This document shows, piece after piece, positions 32,901 through 44,440 of a stretch of 64,000 nt of DNA; the stretch's first letter is position 1, and every line of letters begins with the position of its first letter. The notes beneath the pieces were generated by a model. That model was not told the origin of the DNA. It did not search any database and saw only the letters and a program-made list of their open reading frames with translations. The position numbers and the translations under genes were made by a program. The stretch spans positions 4,869,398 to 4,933,397 of the forward strand of contig NC_053143.1 in assembly GCF_016808335.1 (NCBI RefSeq), read 5' to 3'. This stretch comes from Panicum virgatum (Eukaryota; Streptophyta; Magnoliopsida; Poales; Poaceae).

Positions 32901-35900
32901 TATATAATTATTAATTATCCTAGCCGTATCGCCGTATCAGTGTTTTTTGGGAAAGTGCATATCCGCGTATCCGATACGTATCGTATCCGATACCCGTACC
33001 AGTATCCGTGTAACATAGGTACATAGACCATATCAAATTAAACTAAAGTAAAGCCAGATTCAAACTGATCTGAACCAGAGATCAGCAGCATACTGGACCT
33101 AGTCAAGGACAGGCTTAATTTAACCAGGCTTGTTTTACCCGAGCCAGGTGATGCCTGAACCCATATCCACTTTAATGTTTAAGAACGCTAAGGACAGCCA
33201 AATGTACCTTAGTTTTGCCCAGAAGCTATACAAGCTAGTAACAAATGCTTGTCTACACCTGCCCTCCAGATGTCCAAATGGTTTGGCTCCTCCCATGTAA
33301 TATTGTTCACACACCACTCGTGCCTCTCCACGGTCTTAGAAATATGTTTTTAGTACATTAAAAAGAACATATGACATCTTCAATGCTTCTACTATGCTTC
33401 CAAGATCATGCTTAATCAAAATATGAAGTATTAGCCCAAAAACTGTTTGTGATGAAACTCATAGCAAACCCCATCAGAGAGGAGACATAACTGAGCAAAA
33501 ACAGAAACTTAGGAATCATAGGAATCACAGAAAGTAATAGAACCAGGGGGGAAAAGGTGATGCCATTACATCTCCAGTAGGTTGTTTCATTTGAAGAACT
33601 GGATAATAACACTCTTTATTTAACCTCCAGAGGATGCATTCATTTGGAAAAAATGGCAAAAGCCCCAATCATCAAATATATAGCGATATAGACAAGTCTG
33701 AAGTATTGCAAGCAACCAACAACATATCTAGATAATAGAGAGAACAACAGGTTCTAAAAAGCATATCACTCCAACAAAAAAGTCACGGACAGAAAATGAA
33801 ACACACATCAACTAATCAGAAATAAGTGATATCCTCTAACATGCTGTCAACTGGTATGACGAACTATTCTGACTCACGCAACATAAGTAGATGCACCTAT
33901 GCACATCATGATACCTAAATTAGTTTTGCAAAGAAACAATGGTGCCCTTTTATTAAGAAAATACCTATAGAAGTGAACAAATTGATAACTCGATTAAATA
34001 CAGAAGCAACAGCAAGTTAGACCTGAATGGACACTGAAACACTATATCTAGGTAAAAGCTACAGGAGGCCAATCGAGCTACCTGAAGTAATTAAAAAATG
34101 TATCTTCTCTTCCCTATGGACACTCCTTCAGCATTTATTATCCTCTCATGAAACCTAAAATAAAATTGCTCCATACCTGCTAAGTGGAAACCATCTGGTT
34201 TTCCCTACAGAATTGTAAAATCCTATAGCATGCAGTTTAAATATGATGAGCATTGTTGCATCAAAGACCTTTTGAAAAAGCCATATACATAAGTGGACAC
34301 TTTGTAGTGCAATACCATTGTCATGGCATTCCCTAAGTAAAAATAATGCTATCACCTTTTAAACCAAGAAAAAGGAGTGTTCAATCTTTATCAGATACTT
34401 AGAACATCTATTACACAGAGAAATCACATGCATTCATGAGGATATGAATGTAAAGGGGATCAAACATAAACCACAGGGAACAGCAGAAAAAGGAAATGAA
34501 ATTGTGGCAAAATGGGATTTTTTCGGAAAACGCAGGAGAGCTGTGCATCATTATATTAAGAAGGAAAAATGGGTAGGTGAGTAGATTCAACCAAGGCATC
34601 ATCTCAAAAGGTTACAATCAATAAATATTTTCATTATTAGAGCCAGAAAGAGAACCTGCTAAGTTGATCGATGATGGTGTCTTTATCTTCCCAAGCAAAA
34701 ACCAACTCTCGTTCATCCAGTTCATCCATGATGAAAAGTTTACTGGAGGTCCGAGTCAACTTTAGTCCACGAAAATATACCAAATCATCTTTGCCAAAAG
34801 ATAAAACCTAAAGCAATAAGCAGGACAAGAAATTCATAAGTCAGATATCAGATCCAATCATCAAGGAGAAGAACATCATAACATGATGATGGTGCTCTTC
34901 GAGTTTCACATTTTGGTTGAGAAGATCAACAACAAAAATGCAATCACCTTTTGCAAAGACTTCTCATTCTGAACCTCACCCAGCCTGACCAAATCCTTCA
35001 TTATTATTGATCTATCATTGGGAGAACGTGTTAGATTTTCATTTCGAAATGGGCACTGTTGCTTATCCTTCCTATGTGGAGAAGGAGGCAGCCTGCTACC
35101 ACCTCCACCAGCCCTCACTGTGGTAATACTCATTGGAGCACTCTCATATCGGAAGAAGGGATTTCTCGGGTAGCTAGAAGGTGAATGGGATGGTGATGGC
35201 GACAGAGGTGGCGATGGATAGCACTCTTCATTTACTGCATCTCTCTTCTTCGCAGATGATGATGTGTTAAGTTGATGTGAATATGCTGTTGGAGAATTAT
35301 CAGTGGGCATACGTGATGGTGATGCAGATGGTCCAGTTCCATGTTCCGTGCTCCAACTGTGCCGCCTGCTCATGGTAAAAGATGCAGGTACAATGCCATC
35401 TGAAGGTAGGGAATTAAACTTCCTCAGAAAATCTGTTGTGGGGCTTCCAACGTAATCCGTGATAATCTCTGTTGCCATCGGTGTGGTTGGCTCTGGTGCT
35501 GCTGCTACCTCCAGCACTGGCACATATGAAACTGACAAGCTCAAGCGACCAGACAGAGTTTCAATTGGAGCAAATGCATAGTGTTTCATCTCTGCATCCT
35601 CTGCGCGGGTGAATGGCTCAACAAACGACAAAATCTTGTGTGAGAGGCTGAGTGGACGGATTCTTCCGGATGAACTGAGCTCCTGGAAGAGATGGTATGC
35701 TGGCAAGAGCCTGACAACCAGATATAGCGACCGGAACAACACTGTTGAGCCACTGTATGCCCTCCTGTACAGGCTATGATCCTGAGCAGAGCTGCTCCTA
35801 GACTTCTTGCCACCGTTCTTGCTACCATTACCACTGCTGCTGACAGACCTGCTAGTTTCATACTTTATCACCCACCTTTCGATGATCCTGCCGGGCCCAG

Positions 35901-36207
35901 CACTGGCGGTTCTGGTATTGTCGCGCTGCAGGAGGACAATGTCAATGACCAGAGGCTCGATGTTGCTCTGCCGCCACAGGTCAAAGTTCTCGAGCGCAGC
36001 AGGGCAGTCCCGGAGGGCGAGGTTGAACCACCGGTCGCGCGGCTGGCTGCCGGACAGCGGCGACGACGGCGGGGAAGGGCGCGTGAAGTTGCGCGACGAC
36101 TCGTAGGGCGACCTCGACTCCAGGATGATGTGGAGGCTCTTGGCGAAGAACTCGGTGATCACTTGCTCCACCATTGGCGGCTCCGACGCGCCCGCAGCCG
36201 CAGCCAT
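29971..36207 (-). CDS. ATG13: ATG13, autophagy initiation scaffold, 3 coding exons, 596 aa
   Basis: Coding exons on the minus strand: 36207-34948, 34807-34656, 30349-29971. Phases close (1260+152+379 = 1,791 bp). The start is ATG at 36,207 (MAAAAGASEPP); an upstream in-frame extension crosses a probable 5' UTR intron and is rejected. N-terminal HORMA-type region about 12-260: VEQVITEFFAKSLHIILESR, then DRWFNLALRDCPAALENFD and IEPLVIDIVLL. A Ser/Pro-rich, disordered-looking middle follows (about 300-410). The conserved C-terminal block (FIMDELDERELVFAWED) lies in exon 2 and continues across the 4.3-kb intron into an Arg/Glu-rich tail. In plants ATG13 links ATG1 kinase to ATG11/ATG101 and is a TOR target. 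The large intron carries two transposable elements, but splice sites and frame are intact. Confidence 0.94.
31405..32343 (+). mobile_element. 5'-truncated RTE-type LINE in the ATG13 intron
   Basis: An open frame at 31,415-32,260 covers the C-terminal half of an RTE-like RT: FADDVVLVDKSRAGINRKLE (YADD variant FADD), SRTKTEYMMCDFS, FRYLGSVLQKDGDIDEDVRH, AEMRMLRWFCGHTRRDKVRN and a tail with RGRGRPKLTW. The 3' end is a (TTG)n tail (32,322-32,343), as in RTE elements. Perfect 14-bp target duplications TTATCAGTTCAACA flank it at 31,391-31,404 and 32,344-32,357. The frame is open, so the copy is fairly young. It is antisense to ATG13. Confidence 0.93.
32451..33018. mobile_element. hAT-derived non-autonomous element with a BED zinc-finger remnant
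   Basis: Terminal inverted repeats CTCTGTTACGCGGATACT and (right, reversed) CTATGTTACACGGATACT, with perfect 8-bp target duplications GTACATAG (32,443-32,450 and 33,019-33,026). Both ends are dense in GTATCC/GGATAC motifs. Inside, about 32,745-32,888 encodes KNPLW and, after a frame change, LEKASYRGNIIWTCKYC and SYSRVKSHLL. This is the C-x2-C...H pattern of a hAT-transposase BED zinc finger. No catalytic domain remains. It sits in the ATG13 intron. Confidence 0.85.
33027..34655. other. Rest of the large ATG13 intron
   Basis: AT-rich intron sequence without recognised repeat ends or coding resemblance. The intron's other part (30,350-31,390) also shows none, apart from a run of 17 C at 31,202-31,218. 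The donor is at 34,655-34,654 and the acceptor at 30,351-30,350 on the minus strand. Confidence 0.6.
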
Positions 36208-36489
36208 GGTCCCCCGTGGTTGCGTACCGCGGCGGCAGGCTTCACTCGCGGGTTCAGTTGAACCCCACAGAATCCTGTGAAACAAACTGCGCCGGCACCA
36301 TGGCCAGATCGAAGGAACCGATCGAGCTGCCAATGGGGGGACGGGTGGAATCGAAGTCAGTTGGCGTAATACATCTAAAAACTTGAAATTGGGTCGGATC
36401 CGAACACAAGTAGCTTGCATTAGTTAGGGTTTGGAGCGCTCGCTCTCGCGCAACGGGAGGGAGAAGAGAGGGGAAGGGGGTGGGCGTAC
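36208..36489 (-). other. ATG13 5' UTR with a probable intron (36,275-36,489)
   Basis: On the minus strand a donor CTAG/GTACGC ends an upstream exon at 36,490, and an acceptor TTTGTTTCACAG/GATTC starts the next exon at 36,274, which leads to the ATG at 36,207. Both sites match plant consensus. Confidence 0.5.
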
Positions 36490-36958
36490 CTAGTCGGAAC
36501 TTGCCGCCGGCGATGGGCCCGAAGGAGACCTGGCAAAGGGCGGCGCCGCTCGCCCAGTCGCCGCCGCCAGGGGAGGGAGGCCGAGTGGGTTTGGGGGAAC
36601 GGGGGGGAGGAGACGAGATGGGGTGAGCGCTACAGGAAGCGAGACGCCACCCCCCCCCCCCCCCCCCCCCCCTGGATGGCGTCTTGCCTGTCGGCTGATT
36701 TCTGTTCTCTTTTTTACTGCTGGTAAATAAAGGTTAGTAATCTCGTATGAAACACACATAATTTAGAGCTTTGTGCTTGAAAGTTTACTCATATCATCAT
36801 AGGAATCTTCATGAAAGAGGGAGTCAGCATATCTTGAGAGTAGTTTACATTAATTTCTTGACTTGATGACATGTCCATTAAATATTACTACTTGTTACTT
36901 CAGCTTCGTCATAATATCTCTAACTGTGGCCAAGCATAGAAAATATGTTAATTTCTTC
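36490..36958. other. ATG13 upstream region with a 23-bp C run
   Basis: GC-rich leader to about 36,650, then a homopolymer of 23 C at 36,650-36,672, then AT-rich DNA up to the AATAC target duplication of element B. No TATA box could be assigned with confidence. Confidence 0.5.
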
Positions 36959-36963
36959 AATAC

Positions 36964-37058
36964 TGTCGGTACCCTGTAGAAGGGATACCCACTTTTACTG
37001 CAGCAAGGCAGGACCCGCGTAATTATCCGTAACTACGCGTAAGGACGGAGTAGCCAGG
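36964..37058 (+). repeat. 5' LTR remnant of element B
   Basis: Matches 41,813-41,907 of the 3' LTR with two visible substitutions (TAGAAGGG/TAGCAGGG and GTAATTATCC/GTAGTTATCC). The match stops within AGCCAGG at 37,052-37,058, a heptamer that also occurs at the breakpoint of the internal region (4871-4877 in element A). Confidence 0.88.
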
Positions 37059-37809
37059 TCCGGAAAGATCGTGCTGTTTCCTGGAATGGTCCGGAACCCT
37101 GTGTAGCGCCTTAGCCTGGTCCCGTACCCTAAGCCTACACACTCCACCACTCTGTAACAAGCACTGAGCAACCTGGACCTGCGCATCTAGAGCCCCAGAC
37201 CTAGTACCAGCCTGGCGCTAGTCAGGGATAAGTCCCGCGGGTCTGCTACTAAGCTGTAAATTTGAAGTGGTACACAGGTTAAGTCCGGACTGGTGGTAGC
37301 CAGCCTCAAACCATTGAGCCTACCTACCAGGGGGTCCTAGCATCCGCTTCAAAGCCTTCATGCAGATCAAGGTCCGGTCTCAATGATAGACAGACTCAAA
37401 ACAACTGAGTCTATCTCCCGGGGGGCCCGGAGCATCCGCTTTGTCCCACACATCATGAACGGATTCTGCATGCGTCAAACAGCTAAGTTGCAGTATCATT
37501 GCTACTGTATAAGTGAACTTGATTTTTCTCCCTGTAGTTCTGTATGCTACACAGGGAACAAGGCGCTTGCTCGTCTTACAAACTATGCATCCCTATGCCC
37601 AAGGAGGTCCGGAATATCTTCTACGGCTCAGGTGGCAGACAGGTCCAAGCAACTGAACCTATCCGCCAGGGGGCCAAGGGCGCCGGGGTGCTGCATACCG
37701 CAAATCAACAACTGACAAACAGCTAAGTTGAAGTTTCTTCTATTTCAAAAATTTCAACTAATACAGTGTTTGTTACATAGTGCAAAAAGAAAAAGATACA
37801 ATGCCCAGC

Positions 37810-40800
37810 TCAAGGGTCCGCAGCTTCCCGTTTGAAGTAGGGAGCAACGAAGTCGACGACCTCTCGCACGCTATCCCGAGCGGCGGCCTCCGTCTCTGCT
37901 ACAGGGCCATTGACCACGGGCGCCAGCGACATGGACGAGTCATGGCTCCGGAGGCAGGTCAGGATGTGCTCTGCCACCATCCGGATCAGCTCGCGACCCT
38001 CGGCTTCAAGCTGACCAGCGAGGACTGGCTCCAGACGATGGAGCCTGTCCGAAGCAGAACTCAGCACTGGGAGGGCGTCAGCTATCGAAGCTGGCGGCTC
38101 CGCCACCTGGATTGGGCTCATCCCAAATGGCACCAATGCGAGGCTCGCTTCGGCCGCCCAATCAGCGATCCGCTGGGCTCCCCCGCGCTAGTCCTTCTGG
38201 TGCTTCCGGACCGCCTCTTGCACCCGGGTGTCCAGAGCCGCCTTGGCCACCTCCACCTCGCGGGACCTTTCCTCGAGCTCGCGGGACCTCTCCTCGAGCT
38301 CGGCCTCCCTCTGCTCCGCCCGCTCCTTCAACTTCTTGAGCGAGTCTCGCTGGCGCCCAAGTTCCTTATTTATGCCGGTGGCGTGGGCCTCCCGCTTGGC
38401 GAGGGATTTCTGGCCCTCCTCCAAAACCGCCTCGTCGGCAGTCAGCTGGCTGGCTCTCTCCTGCAGTTGCTCGCGCCATCCCTGCAGAGTCGCAGAGAAG
38501 ACGTCGAGCTCCTGCCTCCGGACCTCGAGGTCCTGGCTGCGAGTCTCCAGCTCGGACTGCTGAGCCGCGAGACGAGCCTCGAGGTCGGACCGCTGAGCCG
38601 CGAAGCCAACAACCTCCAGGGTGAAATCCTGCTCCCGCTGCGCCAGGGATTTCTCTCGGTTCGACACTGCGAACTCCCGGTCAAACACCTTCTTAAGGTT
38701 GGCTCGGTAGGCCTCTTGGTCCGCCTTGAGCTTTGACCGAGTTTCTGCAGCGCGGGAGGCTTCAGCCTTCGTATGCGCTTCCAAGCGGGTGTGCCAGTCG
38801 GAGAGGCGCTGAAGCTCGCTCTCCAGGGCAGACCACTCCCGCCGGAAGGCCGTCTCGGAGGAGGAGGTTGCCTCTTCGATCGACCGCCGGACCTGAAACA
38901 TCACCTGGGGGAGGGGAGTCACATCCTCCTCTGCGAGTTGGAGTTGCAGGAGCCGCCTGCCAAAGACCACCTCCAACTCCTCCTCTGCAACAGGACCGGA
39001 GCTGGAGGTGGGGGCTTCTGCTGCAGCACTTGTCTCCGCCGCCTCCGCTGCCGCCGCGTCAGATGCGGCTGTGCCCAGCACCGGCGCCTCCGCCGCCGAT
39101 GCGTCAGATGCGGCTGCGCCCAGCACGGGCGCCGCCTCCGCCGCCGCCGCGTCGGATGCGGCTGCGCCCAGCACCGGCGCCGCCTCCGCCGCCGCCGCGT
39201 CGGGTGCGGCTGCGCCCAGCGCCGGCATCTCAGCCGCCGCGGCGTCGGGTGCGGATGCCCCCAGCACCTACGCCTCAGCCATCGCTGCGTCGGGTACGGC
39301 AGCACCCAACACCGGCGCCTCCGCCGTCGCTGCGTCGGGCGCGGCTGCACCCAGCACCGGCGCTCCCACCACCGCTGTGTCTGCTGCCTCTGCCGCAGGT
39401 GCCTCCACCGCCGCAGCGTTGTGTGCTGCTAAATCTGGAAATAACGCTCCTGTCAGCATCACGTCGCGCACCACCGGGCTGGCATAGGTCGCTGTACCTG
39501 AGGGTCCCGCACCCGCTGTCGCCGTTGCTGTCAACGCCGAGGTCGCAGCCGCCTGGGCACCAGCCGACGAGCCGGCGATGATAGAAGAACCGCTGGGGCG
39601 AGGAGCCCTGGTAACAAAGCGGAGAAGCCTTCAGGAAAAAGCAGAGCACCGGCGTAAGGGAAGGAAGCAGGATAACACTAACCCAGAGGTACCGGGTACC
39701 CAGCATCCTCGGAGCCCCGGCCTCTTCTCCTGCGGCTGCTGCTGTTGCTGTTGCTGCCCCTGCAGCTGCGATGCAGGCGCAACCCGGGCTTGTTCCTGCT
39801 GCTGCAGTCCCCGTGGCTGCAGCACGGGCGCGACCCGGGGTTGCACCTGTTGCTGCTGTTGCCGCCCTCGCGCCTGTTGCCGCTGCTCTTGCGGCTGCTG
39901 CTGGTGTTGCTGCCGGCGGGAGGAATTCCTCGGCGGCGATGGTGGTGGTGCAGCCGCCCCAGAGGATGCGTGGGGGCCGGCAGCCCAGGAGCTACCCTGG
40001 CCCGCGCCCTCAGAAGACCTCTGGCGCTTCACGGCGGGCTCCGAGACCAGGGTCCCGTCGCCCCTGAGTAGCCTGCGCCGGCCTGCGTCTCCCGACGATG
40101 CACCGGAGCTGCTCTGTGCCCGACTGGAACCGGCTGCGGCCACGCTGCTGGCCGCGGCCTGCTTCCCCTTCATGGTGGCGCCGGACCCCGCAGCGCTCAG
40201 CGTAGCTTGATCCCCGGACGCGCCAGGGATCCAGAGCCCACGGTTCGGGTCGCCTCCGGTCTGGCGTGGGGCCAGTCCCCCATCGTCCAGAGTTGGCAGG
40301 GTAGCCAGCACCGCCACCCTCGCGGGGTCCTCGCAGAGGGGGACTATGCTCTGCGGGAGGATCAGGTTCTCTGGGATGAAGGCGTCCCCCGTCACGTTCC
40401 GCACCAGAACCTCCAAGGCCTCCTGGGTCAGGTCGCTCCCCTCTCCGCGTTGGGTCCTGCTGCAGTCGTTGAGGCCGGTGAAGTTCCACGCAGGACGCGG
40501 CCGCTGCTTCAGGGGGGCGATCCGGCGCTTCACGAAGTCTCCGAGCACGTGCCACGAGGTGAGGCCGCTCTCCGCCAGCGACCTGATCTTGTCCAGCACG
40601 GAGTCGAACTCCGGCTGCAGCGACGGCTTGGCCCTCTAGGATGCCTTGTCGGAGGCGGGTCCCTCGGTCGGCAGGGCGAGGCGCTCGTTGGCTTCGGTGG
40701 TGGCGATCACTCAATCCCTGCGCCACTCCTCCCACTTTCCGCCAGCAAGGGCGGGAATGTAAGGAGTCGCCAGGTCACTCCTCATCTGGAAGTAGTACCC

Positions 40801-41244
40801 CCCCACCTCGTCCTTGCTCCTTCCGGACCTCACCAGAATGAAGAAGTAGCGGAAGAGGATGACGCAGGGCCACACTCCCACGAACATCTCGCATAAGTGC
40901 ACGAAGATGGACGTCAGGAGGAGGGAGTGGGGCGTCAGATGCTGAAGTTGGAGGCCGAAGTCTTCCAGCAGCAGCAGCAGGAACGAAGAAATCGGCAGTC
41001 CCACGCCGGTGGAGATGTGCGAGGTGAATAGCACAAACTCCCCGGCGCGGAGGTTGCCAAGGGGAACCGAGCCTGCTCGCACCCCCCAGCCGGTCTCCTG
41101 AGCACTCCACCCAAGCAGGCGGCGCACTGTGTTCAACTCTCCCTCGGTCTGGTAGCGGCGGAGATGAACAAGGGATGCCATCTCTTGGTGGAATGAGGAG
41201 CAGCCTGCGTAGGGGAGAGAAGGGCAAGGGAAGCTCGAAGGCAA
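37810..41244 (-). pseudogene. Minus-strand accessory gene of Tat element B
   Basis: Collinear with the antisense gene of element A. The N-terminal Transposase_28-like domain (41,244-40,711) is uninterrupted, including LTSIFVHLCEMFVGV and VGGYYFQMRSDLATPYIP. A TGA at 40,708-40,710 stands where element A has Trp, and a TAG near 40,637 where A also has Trp. The next open segment (40,599 to about 39,690) carries the charged and Gln-rich regions and runs to the predicted intron donor. The Ala-repeat and coiled-coil part (39,534-38,188) is open except for a TAG near 39,268. A further TAG follows the coiled coil near 38,186. The C-terminus ends FKREAADP at 37,810. Most breaks are single-base stops and not indels, unlike element A. 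Confidence 0.75.
39030..39420 (-). repeat. Ala-rich coding minisatellite in the antisense gene of element B
   Basis: Units of 45 or 48 bp encode APVLGAAASDAAAAE with or without one extra Ala. There are fewer and partly longer units than in element A, and SD replaces PD in several. Unit number and length therefore differ between copies while the reading frame of the array is preserved here. Confidence 0.8.
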
Positions 41245-41310
41245 AGGGGCGCAAAGGCTAGGAGGAAGAAGACGAATGCGGGAAAGTAACCGCGGAATGC
41301 AGTACGCCCC

Positions 41311-41320
41311 ATTATAAAGC
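41311..41320 (-). promoter_or_regulatory. TATA-like box of the antisense gene, element B
   Basis: GCTTTATAAT on the minus strand, about 67 bp upstream of the first ATG (41,244), as in element A. Confidence 0.5.
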
Positions 41321-41812
41321 CTGACTCAACCGGCGCACCCCGGAACCGTCGCCGGAACCCAAGCGACGCCCGCGCCTGGTGTTAACCGCCCAGTCCATGA
41401 CATTGGGGCCCAGGCCCACCTGTCGGGGTGAGCGGGTAACCAACAAGGGTGCGAAAAGACGGGATCTGAACCGTCGCCCGCGCGCGCGGGGAGCGAGGCG
41501 GAAGCTGAGCTGACGTGAGCGTGTTAAGCGCTGGCGTGGCCGAGCTTTTCGGGAACTGCGCCGGTGGTAAATGATCCGTTTACTCCGGCGGCAACAATGC
41601 CGAGCGTCGCGCGCGTGACTAGGTGAACCACTGTGCGTGGGGGCCATGAGTCAATAAGCCATTGCGATGTGATGAGGCAGCAAACAACCCGATGGATGGT
41701 CAAAGCCGGTCAAGACCTCTGCAGCAAGAAGTTTCAAGCTATGCAGAGCCAAATCGCAGTAGTGGCCCCACCTGCGGGTTCGTACCTCCCCCAAGGTGGG
41801 CCCGGGGGCTAC

Positions 41813-42866
41813 TGTCGGTACCCTGTAGCAGGGATACCCACTTTTACTGCAGCAAGGCAGGACCCGCGTAGTTATCCGTAACTACGCGTAAGGACGGAGT
41901 AGCCAGACCCCACCGGTCAGGCTCTTTCCTCACCAGGCTAACGGCCCCGGACCCGTTCCCCGCCTGGGGATGGGTCCGGAGACGCCACGTGTCTCTAAGG
42001 AAGGGAAGCTCCGAGCTGACAGCCGAGGCCTCGAACCCCCCCATAGGGGTTCGGGACCTCCTGCGCCCATCCGGACCCCCTTACCGCGTGGGGGTCCGGA
42101 GCCGCCACGTGTCCCGGAGGCACGGGCGCGGGCTCGAGCGCGAGTCCTCCGCAAGGAGACTCGCCCACCCACTGCATTTAATGCGGATGGTTGAGGCGTG
42201 CTCTATCGCCGCGGCACGGGACAGCCTTTGTCAGGCCTCACTGTGCACCGCGTATTACCAAGGTACACAGTACAGCCGCCTGTGCCGCACCCGCGCAGAG
42301 CCCGTCTGCAGCATTAAATGGATATGGCGGCACGGCACTTTTCCATCATGCCGCCTACGCCGCAAGCTACACAGCCCGTTCAGCTACGTGGCAGGCGACG
42401 TCACTAGCTACGTCTGGCATCGTCCCGACAAGACAGCGCCTGGACATGATGAATGAGGGACTCCAGGAGCAGGCAAGGGATTCCAGGAGGGAGATCCCCG
42501 TTGCCTGCGACGCCATGATGTATGAACAGTACGTTATTTTATACTATACCGTTGGGCCCACTTGTCGGGGACCCAACAGCCATGTACGCGCCTCCCTTGA
42601 GATATAAAAGGGGGGCGCTCGCTGCGCACTACAAGCTCTCCGGACACACAAGCTCTCGAAACCTCTCTCACTCTCGTGGGAAGGCAATACAACACACAGT
42701 GGACGTAGGGTATTACGCTTCGGCGGCCCGAACCACTCTAAATCTTGCTGTGTTCATCGTGTTCTTGAGTGAGATCCATCTGGGACTAGCTAACCCCCGA
42801 GTACACACCCTCTGGGCTAGGGCGGGTGCCTTCCACCACCCGGCCGTGGTTTGCAGCACCACGACA
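41813..42866 (+). repeat. 3' LTR of element B (1,054 bp)
   Basis: TGTCGGTACCCTG...CACCACGACA, preceded by a purine-rich tract and followed by the AATAC duplication. It is collinear with the LTR of element A. The motif GGTCCGGAG(A/C)CGCCACGTG occurs twice about 120 bp apart (41,973 and 42,093). Confidence 0.95.
42603..42610 (+). promoter_or_regulatory. LTR TATA box (element B)
   Basis: TATAAAAG in GAGATATAAAAGGGGGGCG, at the same position as in element A's LTR. In the 3' LTR it would drive rightward read-out into 42.9 kb and beyond. Confidence 0.65.
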
Positions 42867-42871
42867 AATAC

Positions 42872-44440
42872 CAAATGAATACATCAATATATTTCATGGT
42901 GGATTTACTGAACTAATTGTTAATGTTTATTTACAAATAAGTTTGATCAAAATTAGATAAATTTAACTTTCAGAGTGACAACTAATTTAAAATGGAGGAA
43001 GTATTCCTTTTGTAATAAAGCGATGCACGCTTACACATACCATCACCTATATGAAATAATAAGTTAGCATATTTCAATATTAATAAATCACGATAGGTGT
43101 CACGCTGCTAATGAGCATATTGCCAGATGACATGTCAATTTAACAGTTTATATTTTTTTATTTTACATAAAAATGTAATTATCACCTTAGGTTATAATAG
43201 GTCTTTAAATATACTTATGTGTTTTACGCAGATTTCAACTACATGTGTGGTAAACAAGATTTAAAATTACAAGAATATATTTTATGCAAAATTGGAAGGA
43301 AAATGAAAATATTTGTATTCTTTAGTATAATTTTAGTTAATACTTCATAGTCTCTGTTTTTTTTCATAATACTCAAATTTTGACAAACTTTTTTTTGAGT
43401 GAATTGGCAGGGGAGTCCCCTACCTATTTTTTTTATAATTATTGTAAAATTTATCTTTTTATAAATATAAATATGAACAAAATGTTTTTACAGGTTCTCG
43501 AACAATTATGAAGCTTATACATTGTTATGAATCAACAAAAGTTGTGTAAGGGAAATTGGGGTGAGATAATAATATTCTCCTTTTGGCGTTTATCAACATT
43601 TCTCTAGATCACGGCGAGAATCAACAACTGCAGTTACAGATCATCGTTTGTAGAAAGTTGGGGTCCTCTTGGTTCACTAAAAGCACTAAAGCGTTGCTAA
43701 AGATGATGTCAGTGCCACATGTGGATATGTTCTTAATTCTTGGTGACCTTCCAAAAATTCATAGAAATCATGGTAAATATATGGTGATTATTGTTATTAT
43801 TTTTCATTTCATCATTTAAGAAAAAATGATTAACTGGAAACCGAATCACACAAGAAAAAATAACGCAAAAAATGAGACGACATTAAAACCAATCTAAAGT
43901 CATCACAAAACAGTACAACAATGTGAATCACAAAACAGTACAGCAATGGACTTAGTTAAATAACATTGATTTTATCCTAAAAAATATTATTTTCTTAATT
44001 GAATTAATGGATCATAGGATATCGATTTGATTTCCACACCCTATATTAATGGTTGGAACACGTAGTAGGTGTACCATGTGAGAACAATACTTGTGAATTC
44101 ATAGTCAAATAGCATACGCAACTCGTACAACAATATCTTCAACACCGGAAAATCTACAATATTTATTTCCTCCCCTAAATCATGAAACGTCAAAGAATAA
44201 TGTTTGCTACATCACATGACAACATGCTTAACACGAAAAAAAATTGGCCACATTTTTTTTAAGAAAAAAGAGGGTAAAAATCCGTCGACACATGAATAGC
44301 AAACTGCCTTTCCAAGTTCGTTGCGATCCCCTCAATACAACTGCACCCTCTGTTTCTCCACGCCCCCCTCTTCCTTTAATTTCGCCAACAGTGTTCCCGC
44401 GGCGGCGGCGGCGTCATCCTCCTCTGATCGCCGGGAGGCG
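42872..44440. other. AT-rich intergenic stretch without recognised gene
   Basis: Only short open frames without resemblance. A TTTAAAATGGAGGAAGTA segment near 42,988-43,006 looks like the right end of a decayed Stowaway-type MITE. Nothing else supported. Confidence 0.55.

Larger units (their letters stand above)
36964..42866 (+). mobile_element. Internally deleted Tat-type element B, pol lost, antisense gene kept
   Basis: Perfect 5-bp target duplications AATAC flank it (36,959-36,963 and 42,867-42,871). The left end is only about 95 bp of LTR (TGTCGGTACCCTG...), joined directly to the non-coding internal region that in element A starts near 4875. The rest parallels element A: repeats, minus-strand gene, purine tract and full LTR. 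The missing part therefore includes about 960 bp of the 5' LTR, the primer site, gag and pol. A copy without its R/U5 and primer site could not have been reverse transcribed in this form, so the deletion must have followed insertion. Confidence 0.92.

Noticed and set aside
36208..36420. N-terminal extension of ATG13 from an upstream in-frame ATG (36,420)
   Set aside because: The extension crosses a consensus acceptor (36,275) and donor (36,489) pair on the minus strand and has no family resemblance. The start at 36,207 fits better.
36964..37058. Element B left end as an independent LTR fragment
   Set aside because: The AATAC duplication on its left matches the one after the LTR at 42,866, so both ends belong to one insertion.
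37780..40896. Plus-strand open frames opposite the antisense gene of element B
   Set aside because: Same reason as in element A: composition shadows of the minus-strand gene.
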